From Streptomyces sp. T12 (GTDB lineage: Bacteria > Actinomycetota > Actinomycetes > Streptomycetales > Streptomycetaceae): a DNA stretch of 64,000 nt. The position numbers and the translations under genes were made by a program. The notes under the pieces were generated by a model. That model did not search any database, had not been told where the DNA came from, and saw only the letters and a program-made list of their open reading frames with translations. The DNA lies in assembly GCF_028736035.1 (NCBI RefSeq), contig NZ_CP117866.1, positions 186,001 to 250,000 of the forward strand. Reading direction: 5' to 3'. Shown in pieces: positions 23,804-32,542 of the stretch (the first letter of the stretch is position 1; each line of letters begins with the position of its first letter).

Positions 23804-26800
23804 GCAGCACCGTCCAGGCTCCCGCACATGCCGCCCCCGCACCCGCGCCGACGGCCCCGCCCGGGCAACGGCGCGGACGACGCCTGCTGTTCGGGTTCTG
23901 GGCGGCCGTACTGGCGGCCTTCCTCTCGGTGTCCCCGGGCAGGATGACCTTCGAGACGAAGCTCGGTGTGGCCGCCGATCCGCTGAGGTTCCTCGGCGAC
24001 CTGGGTCAGCTGTGGCACGACCGGGCGGGCTTCGGCGGCATCTTCGACCAGTACGTCGGTTACGCCTTCCCCACGCTGCCGTACTACGCCCTGACCGACC
24101 TGCTGCACCTGCCGGTGTGGCTGGCCGAGCGGCTGTGGCTGTCGATCGTGGTGACCACGGCGTTCTGGGGTGCCCTGCGGCTGGCCGAGCGGCTGGGCGT
24201 CGGTTCGTCCGGGACCCGGCTGCTGGGCGCGGTGGCGTACGCGCTGTGGCCCACCTTCACCGTCGTCGTCGGCTCCACGTCCGCCGCCGCGCTGCCCGGG
24301 GCCCTGCTGCCCTGGGTGCTGCTGCCCCTGACCTCCGCGACGCTGAGCCCGCGCCTCGCCGCCGCCCGTTCCGCGCTGCTCATCCCCTGCATGGGCGCAG
24401 TCAACGCCGCGTCGACTCTGGCCTCGCTCCTGCCGGTTGGCCTGTATCTGCTCAGCCGTCCGAAGGGCCCCCGGCGCCGCGCCCTGCTCGCCTGGTGGCT
24501 GCCCGGTGTGGTGCTGGCGACCGCCTGGTGGACGGTGCCGCTGCTGCTTCTGCGCTTCTACGGCGAGGACTTCATGCCGTACGTCGAGCAGGCGGACACC
24601 ACCACCGCCACCATGTCGGCCACCGAACTGCTGCGCGGCGCCGGTAACTGGGTGGCGTATCTCCACTTCGGTGAGGCCTGGCTGCCGGCGGGTTGGACCG
24701 TCGCCGCGTCCGTCATCGCCGTGCTCGGCTCGGCGTTCGCCGCCGCCCTGGGCCTGGCGGGACTGGCCCGCCGGGACATCCCTGAGCGGCGCTGGCTGCT
24801 GCTGACCGTGCTGGCCGTCGCACTGCTCGCGCTTGCCGGGTACGGCGGCGCCCTCGGCGCGCCTTTCCACGACACGGTGCAGGGGTGGCTCGACGGTCCG
24901 CTCAGGCCGTTCCGCAACGTCTACAAGTTCCAGCCGGGGCTCGCCCTCGCGCTGGCCCTGGGCCTCGCGCACCTGACGGCGGTGGTCGCCGAGCGCCGGG
25001 GCACGCGGGCGGCGCGCTCTCGCCGGTACGTCCCGGTGATCGCCGCACTGCTCGTCCTGCCGGGTCTGGCGTGGCCGTACGTGAACGGCAGCATCCTCCA
25101 GCCGGGCGCGTTCACCAAGCTGCCCTCCCACTGGGAGCAGGCCGCCGACTGGCTGGACGAGCACGCCGGGGACAGCCGGGCCCTCGTCGTACCGGCCACC
25201 GCGCACGGCACCTACACCTGGGGCTCCCCGATCGACCAGCCCTTCGACGTGCTGGCGAAGAGCCGGTGGGCGCAGCGGGACTTCGTGCCGTTCGGCACCG
25301 CCGGTTCGCGTCGGGCGCTGGATGCGGTCGAGCAGGCGCTGATGTCCGGCGGCGAGGTGCCGGGCCTGCAGGCGTACCTGGCGCGGGCGGGGCTGCACGA
25401 GGTGGTCGTGCGCAACGACCTCGACCCCGACCAGATCGGTTACGTACCGCCTCAGACGGTTCGGCGGACCCTGGAGGCCTCCGGTTACCGCAAGGCCGCC
25501 GGCTTCGGCCCGCTCGTGACCGCCGGACGCATCCCCGCCGACACCCCCGTCCAGGTGCAGGGCCTCTACCCGCGCCTGCAGGCGGTCGAGATCTACGAGC
25601 CCGAAGGCGCCGCCGACCGGCCGGGGCTCGTCGGGATCGACGCGGCCGCCGACACTGCCGTCGTGAGCGGCGGCCCCGAGGCACTGCTCCAGCTCTCCGC
25701 CGACCCGGCGCTGCGCGACCGGCCCGCCGTGCTGGCGGGGGACGCCCACCCCGGGGTCGACGCGCCGGCGGTGGAGGCCGAGACCGACGGAATGCGCCGC
25801 GCCGACACCCGCTTCGGCCTGGTCAACTCCCACACCTCGTACACCTACACCGCCACCGAGCGGAACCCCTCCGGCAGCCTCCAGAACCCGGGCGGCGAGC
25901 CGAAGCAGATCCTGCCCGTGCAGGGCACCGGCCATCAGACGACGGCCGTGCTGCGCGGTGCGGCGTCGGTGGCCGCGTCCAGCAGCGGGAACTGGCTGTT
26001 CCAGCTGCCGCAGTACGACCCGGTCAACGCCTTCGACGGCGATCCGCGGACCGCGTGGGCCGAGGGCAGCCCGGGAGAGCCGGCCGGCCAGTGGCTGCGC
26101 GTGGACTTCACCGCGCCGACCGACATACCGGCGTCGCTCCGGCTGACCCCGCTGCCCGGGGACGCCACGCGGCCCGCTCCCACGCGGGTGCGGATCGAGA
26201 CGGACCGGGGTTCGGTCGACAGCAAGCTGCGGCCGGACGGTGAGCGGCAGTCGGTCCGTGCGCCCGAGGGCCGGGCGAAGTGGCTGAAGATCGAGATCCT
26301 GGACGCCGAGTCGGCGCGCCCCGGGCTGTCCGGCGCCGGATTCTCCGAGGTGGCCGTGCCAGGGGTGAGGGTGACGCGACTGCTGGCGCTGCCGACCGAC
26401 GCCGAGGGCACCCATGCCGACGCGCAGGTCTACTCGCTGCACCGCGGCACCGACCCGGGCGGGCTCGCCCCGGCCTCGACGGAAGCGGGGCTGCACCGGC
26501 AGTTCCACACCCGGGAGGGCACGGGCGCGTACGACGTGTCGGCCCAGGCCGTGGCCGTGCCCGGCGACGCACTGGACCGCCTGCTGGACCGCATCGCCCC
26601 GCAGCAGCGCCAGAGGATCACCGCGACCGCCGACTCCACCGGCCGCAGCGGCGTCGCGCTCGGCGCACGGAACCTGGTCGACGGCGATCTGACGACGGCC
26701 TGGATCGCCGGCGACCGACCCGTGATCCATCTGAGCTGGCCGGGCAGGAAGAAGATCGACGAGATCGTCCTCGGCGCGGCGGGCGGCCTGTCCTCCCGTC

Positions 26801-27960
26801 CCGAGCAGGTGCGGATCAGCTCGCCGCACGGCACGGCGACGGCCGACGTGGACTCCGAAGGGCTCGCGCGGTTCGACGCGATCACCACGGACCGCCTCGA
26901 CATCACGGTCACCGAGACCGCGCCGCTGACCCTCTACAACCCCGTGGCCGACGAACGGCTCCACCTGCCCGTGGGCCTGAGCGAGGTGTACCTGCCCGCG
27001 CTCGCCGGCCTGCGTGTTCCGCCGCCCGAGCTGGACGCCCGCTTCTCGCTGCCGTGCGGACAGGGCCCGCAGCTCGACGTCGACGGCACGCTCCACCCGA
27101 CGAAGGCGTCCGGCCTGGTCCGCGATCTGACGGAGCGCCGGCCGGTGAAGGTGGAGCTGTGCGCGAGCGACGAGGCGAAGGCCGGCGGCCTGGAGCTGGC
27201 CTTCGGCAGGCACCGCGTGGAGGCCGGCGACACCGGGCCGCTCGCGATCACGGACGTCACGCTGTCCCGGGGCGAGCCGCGTGCCGTCGCCGCTGCGGCG
27301 GACCGCGAGGTCACCGTACGGAAGTGGACCGGCGACAGCCGGACGGTCTCCGTGTCCGCCGGGTCGGGAGAGGCGTCGTACCTGCGGACGTACGAGAACG
27401 TCAACGACGGCTGGAAGGCCACGCTGAACGGCGAGGAGCTCACGCCGGTCCGGCTCGACGGCTGGCAGCAGGCCTGGCTGGTCCCGGCCGGGAAGTCCGG
27501 CACCGTGCACATGGAGTACGAGCCCGCGGGGCTGTACCGGACCGCGCTGGTCGGCGGGGCGGTCGGTGTCGCCGCGCTCGTGGCACTCGCCTTCGTGGGA
27601 CGGCGACGTACCGCTCGAACCTCGCCCGGACACAAGGAAGTTCCCGCCGCGCCCGGTCTGTTCCTCGGAACGGTGGCGCCGACCGCGGTCGTGGCACTGG
27701 TGGCGGGACCGCTCGCCCTGGTGGTCCCCGCGCTCGCGCTGGTCGCCCGGCTGCGACCCGGCGCCCTGGTCCCGGTCGCCGCGGCGGCCATGGCCGGGGC
27801 GGGCATCGCCGCGGCCACGGGGGCGGGCGCGCCGCTCTCCGCCGATCGCGGCGCCTTCGGCGCGGTGGCCCAGGTGCTGGCGCTCGTGGCCCTGTCCGCG
27901 GCGGTCGTGACGATCGGCTCCGGCAGGACGGGGACCGGCGGGAGAGGCGGTGAGCGATGA
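23800..27960 (+). CDS. aftD: AftD-like alpha-(1->3)-arabinofuranosyltransferase
   Basis: 1386 aa GT-C membrane enzyme. The N-terminal about 400 residues contain roughly ten membrane helices with FDQYVGYAFPTLPYYALTD after the first, placing an acidic residue in the first extracellular loop as in GT-C enzymes. The large extracytoplasmic part contains two F5/8-type C (carbohydrate-binding) modules: one around VNAFDGDPRTAWAEGS (about residue 740) and one around LVDGDLTTAWIAGDRP (about 963). A helix cluster closes the C-terminus (about 1250-1380). The architecture is that of mycobacterial AftD, which adds arabinofuranose to arabinogalactan and lipoarabinomannan from decaprenyl-phospho-arabinose. 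Streptomyces lacks mycolyl-arabinogalactan, so the acceptor here is open. Coupled by ATGA overlaps on both sides. Confidence 0.85.
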   Translation: MSSTVQAPAHAAPAPAPTAPPGQRRGRRLLFGFWAAVLAAFLSVSPGRMTFETKLGVAADPLRFLGDLGQLWHDRAGFGGIFDQYVGYAFPTLPYYALTDLLHLPVWLAERLWLSIVVTTAFWGALRLAERLGVGSSGTRLLGAVAYALWPTFTVVVGSTSAAALPGALLPWVLLPLTSATLSPRLAAARSALLIPCMGAVNAASTLASLLPVGLYLLSRPKGPRRRALLAWWLPGVVLATAWWTVPLLLLRFYGEDFMPYVEQADTTTATMSATELLRGAGNWVAYLHFGEAWLPAGWTVAASVIAVLGSAFAAALGLAGLARRDIPERRWLLLTVLAVALLALAGYGGALGAPFHDTVQGWLDGPLRPFRNVYKFQPGLALALALGLAHLTAVVAERRGTRAARSRRYVPVIAALLVLPGLAWPYVNGSILQPGAFTKLPSHWEQAADWLDEHAGDSRALVVPATAHGTYTWGSPIDQPFDVLAKSRWAQRDFVPFGTAGSRRALDAVEQALMSGGEVPGLQAYLARAGLHEVVVRNDLDPDQIGYVPPQTVRRTLEASGYRKAAGFGPLVTAGRIPADTPVQVQGLYPRLQAVEIYEPEGAADRPGLVGIDAAADTAVVSGGPEALLQLSADPALRDRPAVLAGDAHPGVDAPAVEAETDGMRRADTRFGLVNSHTSYTYTATERNPSGSLQNPGGEPKQILPVQGTGHQTTAVLRGAASVAASSSGNWLFQLPQYDPVNAFDGDPRTAWAEGSPGEPAGQWLRVDFTAPTDIPASLRLTPLPGDATRPAPTRVRIETDRGSVDSKLRPDGERQSVRAPEGRAKWLKIEILDAESARPGLSGAGFSEVAVPGVRVTRLLALPTDAEGTHADAQVYSLHRGTDPGGLAPASTEAGLHRQFHTREGTGAYDVSAQAVAVPGDALDRLLDRIAPQQRQRITATADSTGRSGVALGARNLVDGDLTTAWIAGDRPVIHLSWPGRKKIDEIVLGAAGGLSSRPEQVRISSPHGTATADVDSEGLARFDAITTDRLDITVTETAPLTLYNPVADERLHLPVGLSEVYLPALAGLRVPPPELDARFSLPCGQGPQLDVDGTLHPTKASGLVRDLTERRPVKVELCASDEAKAGGLELAFGRHRVEAGDTGPLAITDVTLSRGEPRAVAAAADREVTVRKWTGDSRTVSVSAGSGEASYLRTYENVNDGWKATLNGEELTPVRLDGWQQAWLVPAGKSGTVHMEYEPAGLYRTALVGGAVGVAALVALAFVGRRRTARTSPGHKEVPAAPGLFLGTVAPTAVVALVAGPLALVVPALALVARLRPGALVPVAAAAMAGAGIAAATGAGAPLSADRGAFGAVAQVLALVALSAAVVTIGSGRTGTGGRGGER

Positions 27961-29315
27961 CCGCGCTCGAGACCGACCCCTTCACCGGGCGCGGCAGCGC
28001 GCCGGTTCCGGCACGGCTGGCGTTCCCGATCGTCGACGAGGTGTCCCGGCACTGCCTCAGCGACGACGAGCCGGAGACCGTCCACATCGAGGTCCATCTG
28101 CCCGGCCGACCGGACGCGCGGCGGTTGTGGGAGGCGTTCGGCCGGGCGCTGCTCGTCCACTCCCGGATCCTCGTACGTCAGGCGCCGCACCGCTGGTACC
28201 GGCGGTGCTACGAGTGGGAGCTGACCGGCACGCCGGACGTGGACCCGGTGAGTTTCGCCGGGCCGGGCCCAGGCGCCCTGGCCCGTGCCCGCGCGCGGGC
28301 GCTCGCGCTGTGCCCGCCGCTGTACCGGTCGCCGCCCGTGCGCCTGGAGGTGGTCGCCCTCGACGCCGTACGGTCCGTCCTGTTGCTCACCCTGCACCAC
28401 ACCGCCCTCGACGCGCCGTCCGGGTTGCGGGTGCTCGCCACGACGGCCGCGCTCTACGGCGGGGAGGGCACGGTCACCGCACCGGTCGCGCCCGTGCGCC
28501 GGGCGCCCGCCGGGCGGCACAGGGACGGCCGTGTGCGAAGGGCCCGGCCCGCACGGCTGGCCCCCGACACCGCCGCCCGCCCGACGCGCGCGCGTGCTGC
28601 GGCGAACGGCATGCTCCAGATGGACCTGCCACTGCCGCAACCGGATCCGGCCGCCGACTGGACCGTCAACGACCAACTCCTGGTCGCCGCCTCCCTGATG
28701 GTCGGCCGCTGGAACCAGTCGCACGGCAGGCCCGACCGCCCGGTGCGGATCACCATGCCCGTGGACGACCGCTCGCGCGACCTGGCGATGCCCCTCGGGA
28801 ACGGGACACGGCTCGCCGAGGTGCCGATGACGCCCGCGGACCGGACCGACACACCGCTGCTTTTGGCCCGGCATCCCGATCCGGCGGCCGTGACCCGGTT
28901 GCTGCGCACCACCGCCCGGCGCACCCGGACGCTGAAGTCACCACAGCGCACACCACTGGGACCGGGGGCGGCTCTGCTGACGGCGCCCCTGCTTCCGGTC
29001 GGGGTGCGCGGCGCGCTGACTCGCGGCGCGCGCCGGGCCGTCGCCCCATGGACGTCGACCCTGCTGCTCAGCAACCTCGGGCGGGTGCCGTATCCGCTGG
29101 ACTTCGGCGACGCGGGGCGGGCCCGTGCCGTGTGGTTCTCCGCGCCCGCCCGTATGCCCCGCGGTCTGAGCCTGGCGGCGGCCTCCACCGGCGGACGGCT
29201 GCACATGACGCTGCGCTGGTCGCGCGACCTCCTCGACGACGCGGCCGGCGCCGCCCTGGCCCGTCTCTTCGAGGAGTGCCTGTTGATGACATACGGCCCT
29301 CGGAGCGCGCCATGA
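27957..29315 (+). CDS. Condensation-fold acyltransferase (PapA/WES-like)
   Basis: 452 aa. The catalytic HHXXXD motif of the chloramphenicol-acetyltransferase/condensation superfamily is visible as LHHTALDAPSG (about residues 145-155), with the matching C-terminal structural motif in LLLSNLGRVPYPLDFG. It is a standalone domain with no adenylation or carrier domain, so it resembles PapA-type enzymes that esterify glycolipids rather than an NRPS module. The ATG overlaps the AftD stop, and its stop overlaps the following methyltransferase (ATGA). Acylation of an arabinosylated envelope glycan or lipid is my inference. A helical Arg/Ala/Pro-rich insertion lies around residues 180-220. Confidence 0.8.
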   Translation: MTALETDPFTGRGSAPVPARLAFPIVDEVSRHCLSDDEPETVHIEVHLPGRPDARRLWEAFGRALLVHSRILVRQAPHRWYRRCYEWELTGTPDVDPVSFAGPGPGALARARARALALCPPLYRSPPVRLEVVALDAVRSVLLLTLHHTALDAPSGLRVLATTAALYGGEGTVTAPVAPVRRAPAGRHRDGRVRRARPARLAPDTAARPTRARAAANGMLQMDLPLPQPDPAADWTVNDQLLVAASLMVGRWNQSHGRPDRPVRITMPVDDRSRDLAMPLGNGTRLAEVPMTPADRTDTPLLLARHPDPAAVTRLLRTTARRTRTLKSPQRTPLGPGAALLTAPLLPVGVRGALTRGARRAVAPWTSTLLLSNLGRVPYPLDFGDAGRARAVWFSAPARMPRGLSLAAASTGGRLHMTLRWSRDLLDDAAGAALARLFEECLLMTYGPRSAP

Positions 29316-30070
29316 CCACATCACCGCCGTCCCCGGCCACCAAGGCTCCCGCCCCGGGGCTTCGGGACTTCTACGAGGACCCGGCCGTCCCGGTCGCCTC
29401 CGGCGAGGACCGCAGTCGGCGGCAGGCCAGGATGCTGGCCCGCGCGCTCGGTCCCGCAGTGCCGGAGCGACCGCCCGCCACCGTGCTCGACGTGGGGTGC
29501 GGGGACGGCTCGGCGGCGGCCGTCGCCGCGCGTGTCCTGGACGGGCACCGGATCGTGGGCGTCGACTGGTCGCAGGACGCGCTGCGCCGGGCGGCGCGGC
29601 GGCTGCCGCGGGTGGTGCGCGGCCAACTGTCCGACGGCGGGCTTCCGTTCGTGTCCGGCAGTGCGGACGCGGTGCTGTTCAGCGAGGTCGTGGAGCACCT
29701 CGTCGACCCCGACGGCGCCCTCGACGAGCTGCGCCGGGTGCTGCGGCCGGGCGGTCATCTGATGCTCTCCACCCCGAACCTGGCCGCCTGGTACAACCGG
29801 GCGCTGCTGGTCGGCGGGGTCCAGCCCGTCTTCTCGGAGGTGAGTCTGCGCCGTGTCCACGGCAGGCCGGGCAGCCAAGTGGTGGGCCATCTGCGGCTGT
29901 TCACGGCGCGGGCGCTGCGGGAGTTCGTGACGGCGTCCGGCTTCGAGGTGGTACGGCTGGAGGGGGCGCCCTTCCACGGGGTTCCGCGTGCGCTGCGCCC
30001 GCTCGACCGGCTGGCCTGCCGGCTGCCGTCCCTGTCCTCGATCCTCCTCGTGCATGCCAGGCGGAGGTAG
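29312..30070 (+). CDS. Class I SAM-dependent methyltransferase
   Basis: 252 aa. Motif I VLDVGCGDGSAAAVAARVL, acidic residue in RIVGVDWS, and EVVEHLVDPDGALDELRRVLRPGG. The stretch STPNLAAWYNRALLVGGVQP is characteristic of small methyltransferases found in cell-surface polysaccharide clusters. Start overlaps the acyltransferase stop (ATGA). Not closely similar by eye to the methyltransferase at 23003, so the two probably act at different positions. A longer open frame exists upstream, but it is antisense-like composition and is ignored. Confidence 0.87.
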   Translation: MTTSPPSPATKAPAPGLRDFYEDPAVPVASGEDRSRRQARMLARALGPAVPERPPATVLDVGCGDGSAAAVAARVLDGHRIVGVDWSQDALRRAARRLPRVVRGQLSDGGLPFVSGSADAVLFSEVVEHLVDPDGALDELRRVLRPGGHLMLSTPNLAAWYNRALLVGGVQPVFSEVSLRRVHGRPGSQVVGHLRLFTARALREFVTASGFEVVRLEGAPFHGVPRALRPLDRLACRLPSLSSILLVHARRR

Positions 30071-30074
30071 CGCC

Positions 30075-30980
30075 GTGGTCTGGGGAGTGGTCGCGGCCCT
30101 GCTGGCGAACGTCCTCTACAGCACCGGGTTCGTGCTGGAGAAGCGGGCGCTGGCCGGTCTGCCGCCGCTGCGCGCCGCACGGCCGGGCCGGGCGCTGCGC
30201 CTGCTCGCCGGCAGCCCGCTGTGGGTCGGCGGCGCGCTGGCCCTGGCCCTGGGCTTCGCCGCTCAGCTGGCCGTCTACCGGGTCCTGCCGATCGCGGCGG
30301 CGCAAGGGCTGTTCGTCTCCGGGCTGGTGCTGCTGCTCCTGCTCTCCTCGGTGGTGCTGGGCGAGCGGCTGACGGCCGCGGAGCGGCGGGGTGTCGCCGT
30401 CATCGCGCTGGCGCTGCTGATGATGGTGGCGTCGCTGCGCGACAGCCCCGAGCCGATCGCGCGCACCGCTCCGGCCGGCACCCTGCTCGCCCTGTGCGTA
30501 CCGGCGCTCGCGCTCGGCCTGTGGCTGTACGGCACGGCCGAGCGGCGGGCCCGCCGGCGCCATCGGCCGCCGACCACGGGTGTGGTGTACGCCGTGGCGA
30601 TCGGGCTGCTGTACGGGGTGAGCTCGCTCGCGATCAAGGGCGTGTCCGGCCGGCTGACCACCGCGGGTCTCGGCGACGCCGTACCGGCTCTGCTCGCCTC
30701 CCCCTACCCCTACCTCCTGCTCCTCACCGGGGCCTTCGGCCTCGTGCTCTCGCAGACCGCCCTGCAACGCTGCCGGGCCTCGCTGATCGTGCCCGTGTGC
30801 ACCACCGTCACCTGCGTGTTCAGCGTGGCGGGCGGCACGGTCGCGTTCGGCGAACCGCTCCCGCAGGACCCGCTGCGGCTGACCCTGCGCCTGGGCGGCA
30901 CCGCGCTCGCCCTGGCCGTCGTGCTCACCCTGCCGCGTCACGACGCGCACCGCCCCACCCCCGAAGGGAACCGCTCATGA
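30075..30980 (+). CDS. DMT/EamA-type integral membrane protein
   Basis: 301 aa with about ten hydrophobic helices, beginning VWGVVAALLANVLYSTGFVLEKRAL. The two-fold repeat of five helices and the EKRAL and GERLT segments fit the drug/metabolite (EamA, SMR-related) superfamily, members of which flip polyprenyl-linked sugars (ArnE/F type) or export metabolites. The GTG at 30075 follows GGAGG by eight bases. In this operon a flippase for a polyprenyl-phosphate sugar donor is plausible, since AftD needs its donor outside. Its stop overlaps the Trm112-like start (ATGA). Confidence 0.82.
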   Translation: MVWGVVAALLANVLYSTGFVLEKRALAGLPPLRAARPGRALRLLAGSPLWVGGALALALGFAAQLAVYRVLPIAAAQGLFVSGLVLLLLLSSVVLGERLTAAERRGVAVIALALLMMVASLRDSPEPIARTAPAGTLLALCVPALALGLWLYGTAERRARRRHRPPTTGVVYAVAIGLLYGVSSLAIKGVSGRLTTAGLGDAVPALLASPYPYLLLLTGAFGLVLSQTALQRCRASLIVPVCTTVTCVFSVAGGTVAFGEPLPQDPLRLTLRLGGTALALAVVLTLPRHDAHRPTPEGNRS

Positions 30981-31189
30981 AGCCCGACGACCCGCTGCTG
31001 AGGATCCTGGTCTGTCCCCTCGACAAAGGACCGCTGATCCTGGACGGACCGGGTTCCGCGCTCTACAACCCCCGCCTGCGTCGCCGTTATCCCGTGATCG
31101 ACGGCATCCCCCAACTGCTGCCCGACTCGGGGGAGCCGGTGTCGGACGAACAACTGGCAGCACTCAGTACCCTGCCGACAGCGCACTGA
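30977..31189 (+). CDS. Trm112-like small protein
   Basis: 70 aa. ILVCPLDKGPL followed by YNPRLRRRYPVIDGIPQLLP is the conserved signature of the Trm112/YcaR (UPF0434) family. Only one of the usual metal-binding cysteines remains. In eukaryotes and archaea Trm112 activates partner methyltransferases; in bacteria it often lies beside methyltransferase genes. Here it closes an operon containing two methyltransferases, so a co-activator role is a reasonable inference. Start fixed by the ATGA overlap. Confidence 0.85.
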   Translation: MKPDDPLLRILVCPLDKGPLILDGPGSALYNPRLRRRYPVIDGIPQLLPDSGEPVSDEQLAALSTLPTAH

Positions 31190-31195
31190 GTGCCA
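31183..31195. promoter_or_regulatory. TetR operator copy in the TetR promoter
   Basis: GCACTGAGTGCCA, identical over 13 bases to the centre of the palindrome at 32008-32028. It overlaps the end of the Trm112 gene and lies 19 bases before a TACGTT -10 hexamer (31214-31219) of the tetR gene, a position suited to autorepression. Confidence 0.6.
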
Positions 31196-31226
31196 CGGGC
31201 CTCGCTCTGGTGCTACGTTCCCGTCC

Positions 31227-31967
31227 ATGAGCACCAGCAGCGGGACCCCCGGCCGCGACGAGAAGACGGAGGCCGGGGCGGCGAAGCCACCGATGCGGGA
31301 GGCGCTGGTCGCGGCGGCTTTCCAGCTGTTCCCGGAGCGGGGCTACGAGCAGACGACCGTCGACGACATCGTGGCGCTGGCCGGTGTCGGACGGCGGTCC
31401 TTCTTCCGCTACTTCCCCTCGAAGGAGGACGTGGTCTTCCCCGACCACGAGCGGTGCCTCGCCGACATGACCGCCTTCCTCGCCGCGAGCGGCGCGGAGC
31501 ACGAGCCGGTGCGCCGGGTGTGCGACGCGGCCCGGCTGGTGCTGCGCATGTACGCGGAGAACCCGACGTTCTCGGTGCAGCGCTACCGGCTCACCAAGAA
31601 GGTGCCGGGGCTGCGTGCCTACGAGCTGTCGGTGGTGTGGCGCTACGAGCGTGCCCTGGCCGAGTATCTGCGCGAGCGCTTCGCCGCCCGGCGCGACGGA
31701 ACCCTGCAGGCCGATGTGATCGCCGCCGCCGTGGTCGCGGCGCACAACAACGCGCTGCGCTCCTGGCTGCGCTCGGACGGCCAGGGCGACGCGAGCGCCG
31801 CGGTGGACCACGCCCTGGGGTATGTGCAGTCGGCCTTCGGCGCCGCCCCTCCCCCGGGCCCCGCCGGTGCGGAGGAGCCCGAGGACGTGGTGGTCGTCGT
31901 GTCCCGGCGCGGTGCCCCGCTGTGGCGGGTCGTCCAGGAGATCGAGGCCACGCTCGGGCGGGACTGA
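31227..31967 (+). CDS. TetR-family transcriptional regulator
   Basis: 246 aa. N-terminal HTH (about 22-68): REALVAAAFQLFPERGYEQT, VDDIVALAGVGRRSFFRYFPSKED. The rest is a helical ligand-binding domain with an added C-terminal tail (about 205-246, SRRGAPLWRVVQEIEATLG). No Shine-Dalgarno; TACGTT ends seven bases before the ATG, so a leaderless mRNA is likely. Near-identical operator cores precede this gene and the OB-fold/Zn-ribbon gene downstream, which makes that gene its probable target. In actinomycetes such pairs are linked with acyl-CoA or sterol metabolism, but the inducer is unknown. Confidence 0.9.
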   Translation: MSTSSGTPGRDEKTEAGAAKPPMREALVAAAFQLFPERGYEQTTVDDIVALAGVGRRSFFRYFPSKEDVVFPDHERCLADMTAFLAASGAEHEPVRRVCDAARLVLRMYAENPTFSVQRYRLTKKVPGLRAYELSVVWRYERALAEYLRERFAARRDGTLQADVIAAAVVAAHNNALRSWLRSDGQGDASAAVDHALGYVQSAFGAAPPPGPAGAEEPEDVVVVVSRRGAPLWRVVQEIEATLGRD

Positions 31968-32007
31968 TCGGGTCCCCGAACAGATTCAGGGTACGGAGTG
32001 CCTTTAC

Positions 32008-32028
32008 GTATGGCACTGAGTGCCATAC
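32008..32028. promoter_or_regulatory. 21-bp palindromic TetR operator
   Basis: Perfect 9-bp arms GTATGGCAC (32008-32016) and GTGCCATAC (32020-32028) around TGA, in the promoter region of the OB-fold gene. The 13-bp centre recurs at 31183-31195 before tetR. Confidence 0.75.
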
Positions 32029-32125
32029 GCTGCCGCTGTGCACGGTGGCACGGTGAACCGGGCACGTGCGTGCACGGGTGACCCGCGCACGTGGGATTCC
32101 GGCCGAGCGCAGGGAGTTGACCAGC

Positions 32126-32542
32126 GTGTACCACCACTCAGGAAGCGTTGTTGCTCGTCAGACCGCAGGTTCCGCGGCCGGCGTACTCGACCCCGCGGCC
32201 CCTGCCACGGAGGCCGTCCTCTTCCAGCGCTGCACCTGGTGCGGCACGGCGATGTACCACCGGCTGCTGTGTCCGGTCTGCCAGGGCAGTGACCTGCGGA
32301 CGGAGCGCAGCGAGGGCGTGGGGACGGTACGCCACTCGACGGTGGTCCACCGCAACACGCCCGCCGCGCGCAATGTGTCGCTCGTCGAGATGGCCGAGGG
32401 GTTCGTCGTACGCGGACGGGTGATGGGCCCGCCCATCGGCATCCACAGCGGGGACCGGGTCCGGCTGTCCACGGCGAAGGACCCGGTCCGGGGCGAGCCG
32501 GTGTTCCAGCTGATCGACGAGCCCTACCGCGCCTGGACCTGA
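32126..32542 (+). CDS. Zn-ribbon/OB-fold protein (DUF35 family)
   Basis: 138 aa. The rubredoxin-like Zn ribbon CTWCG...CPVC is at about residues 37-52 and an OB-fold follows (GTVRHSTVVHRNTP, GDRVRLSTAK). DUF35 proteins usually partner thiolases, lipid-transfer proteins or acyl-CoA hydratases; no such partner is adjacent here. The GTG at 32126 is chosen because AGGGAG precedes it by nine bases; an upstream in-frame ATG at 32066 lacks a site. The stop lies 19 bases inside the 3' end of the convergent oxidoreductase. Confidence 0.8.
   Translation: MYHHSGSVVARQTAGSAAGVLDPAAPATEAVLFQRCTWCGTAMYHRLLCPVCQGSDLRTERSEGVGTVRHSTVVHRNTPAARNVSLVEMAEGFVVRGRVMGPPIGIHSGDRVRLSTAKDPVRGEPVFQLIDEPYRAWT

Noticed and set aside
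23656..27633. Very long minus-strand open frame opposite AftD
   Set aside because: High GC leaves antisense frames open. Its translation is Arg/Gly/Gln-rich without any domain, while the plus strand has AftD motifs and ATGA overlaps at both ends.
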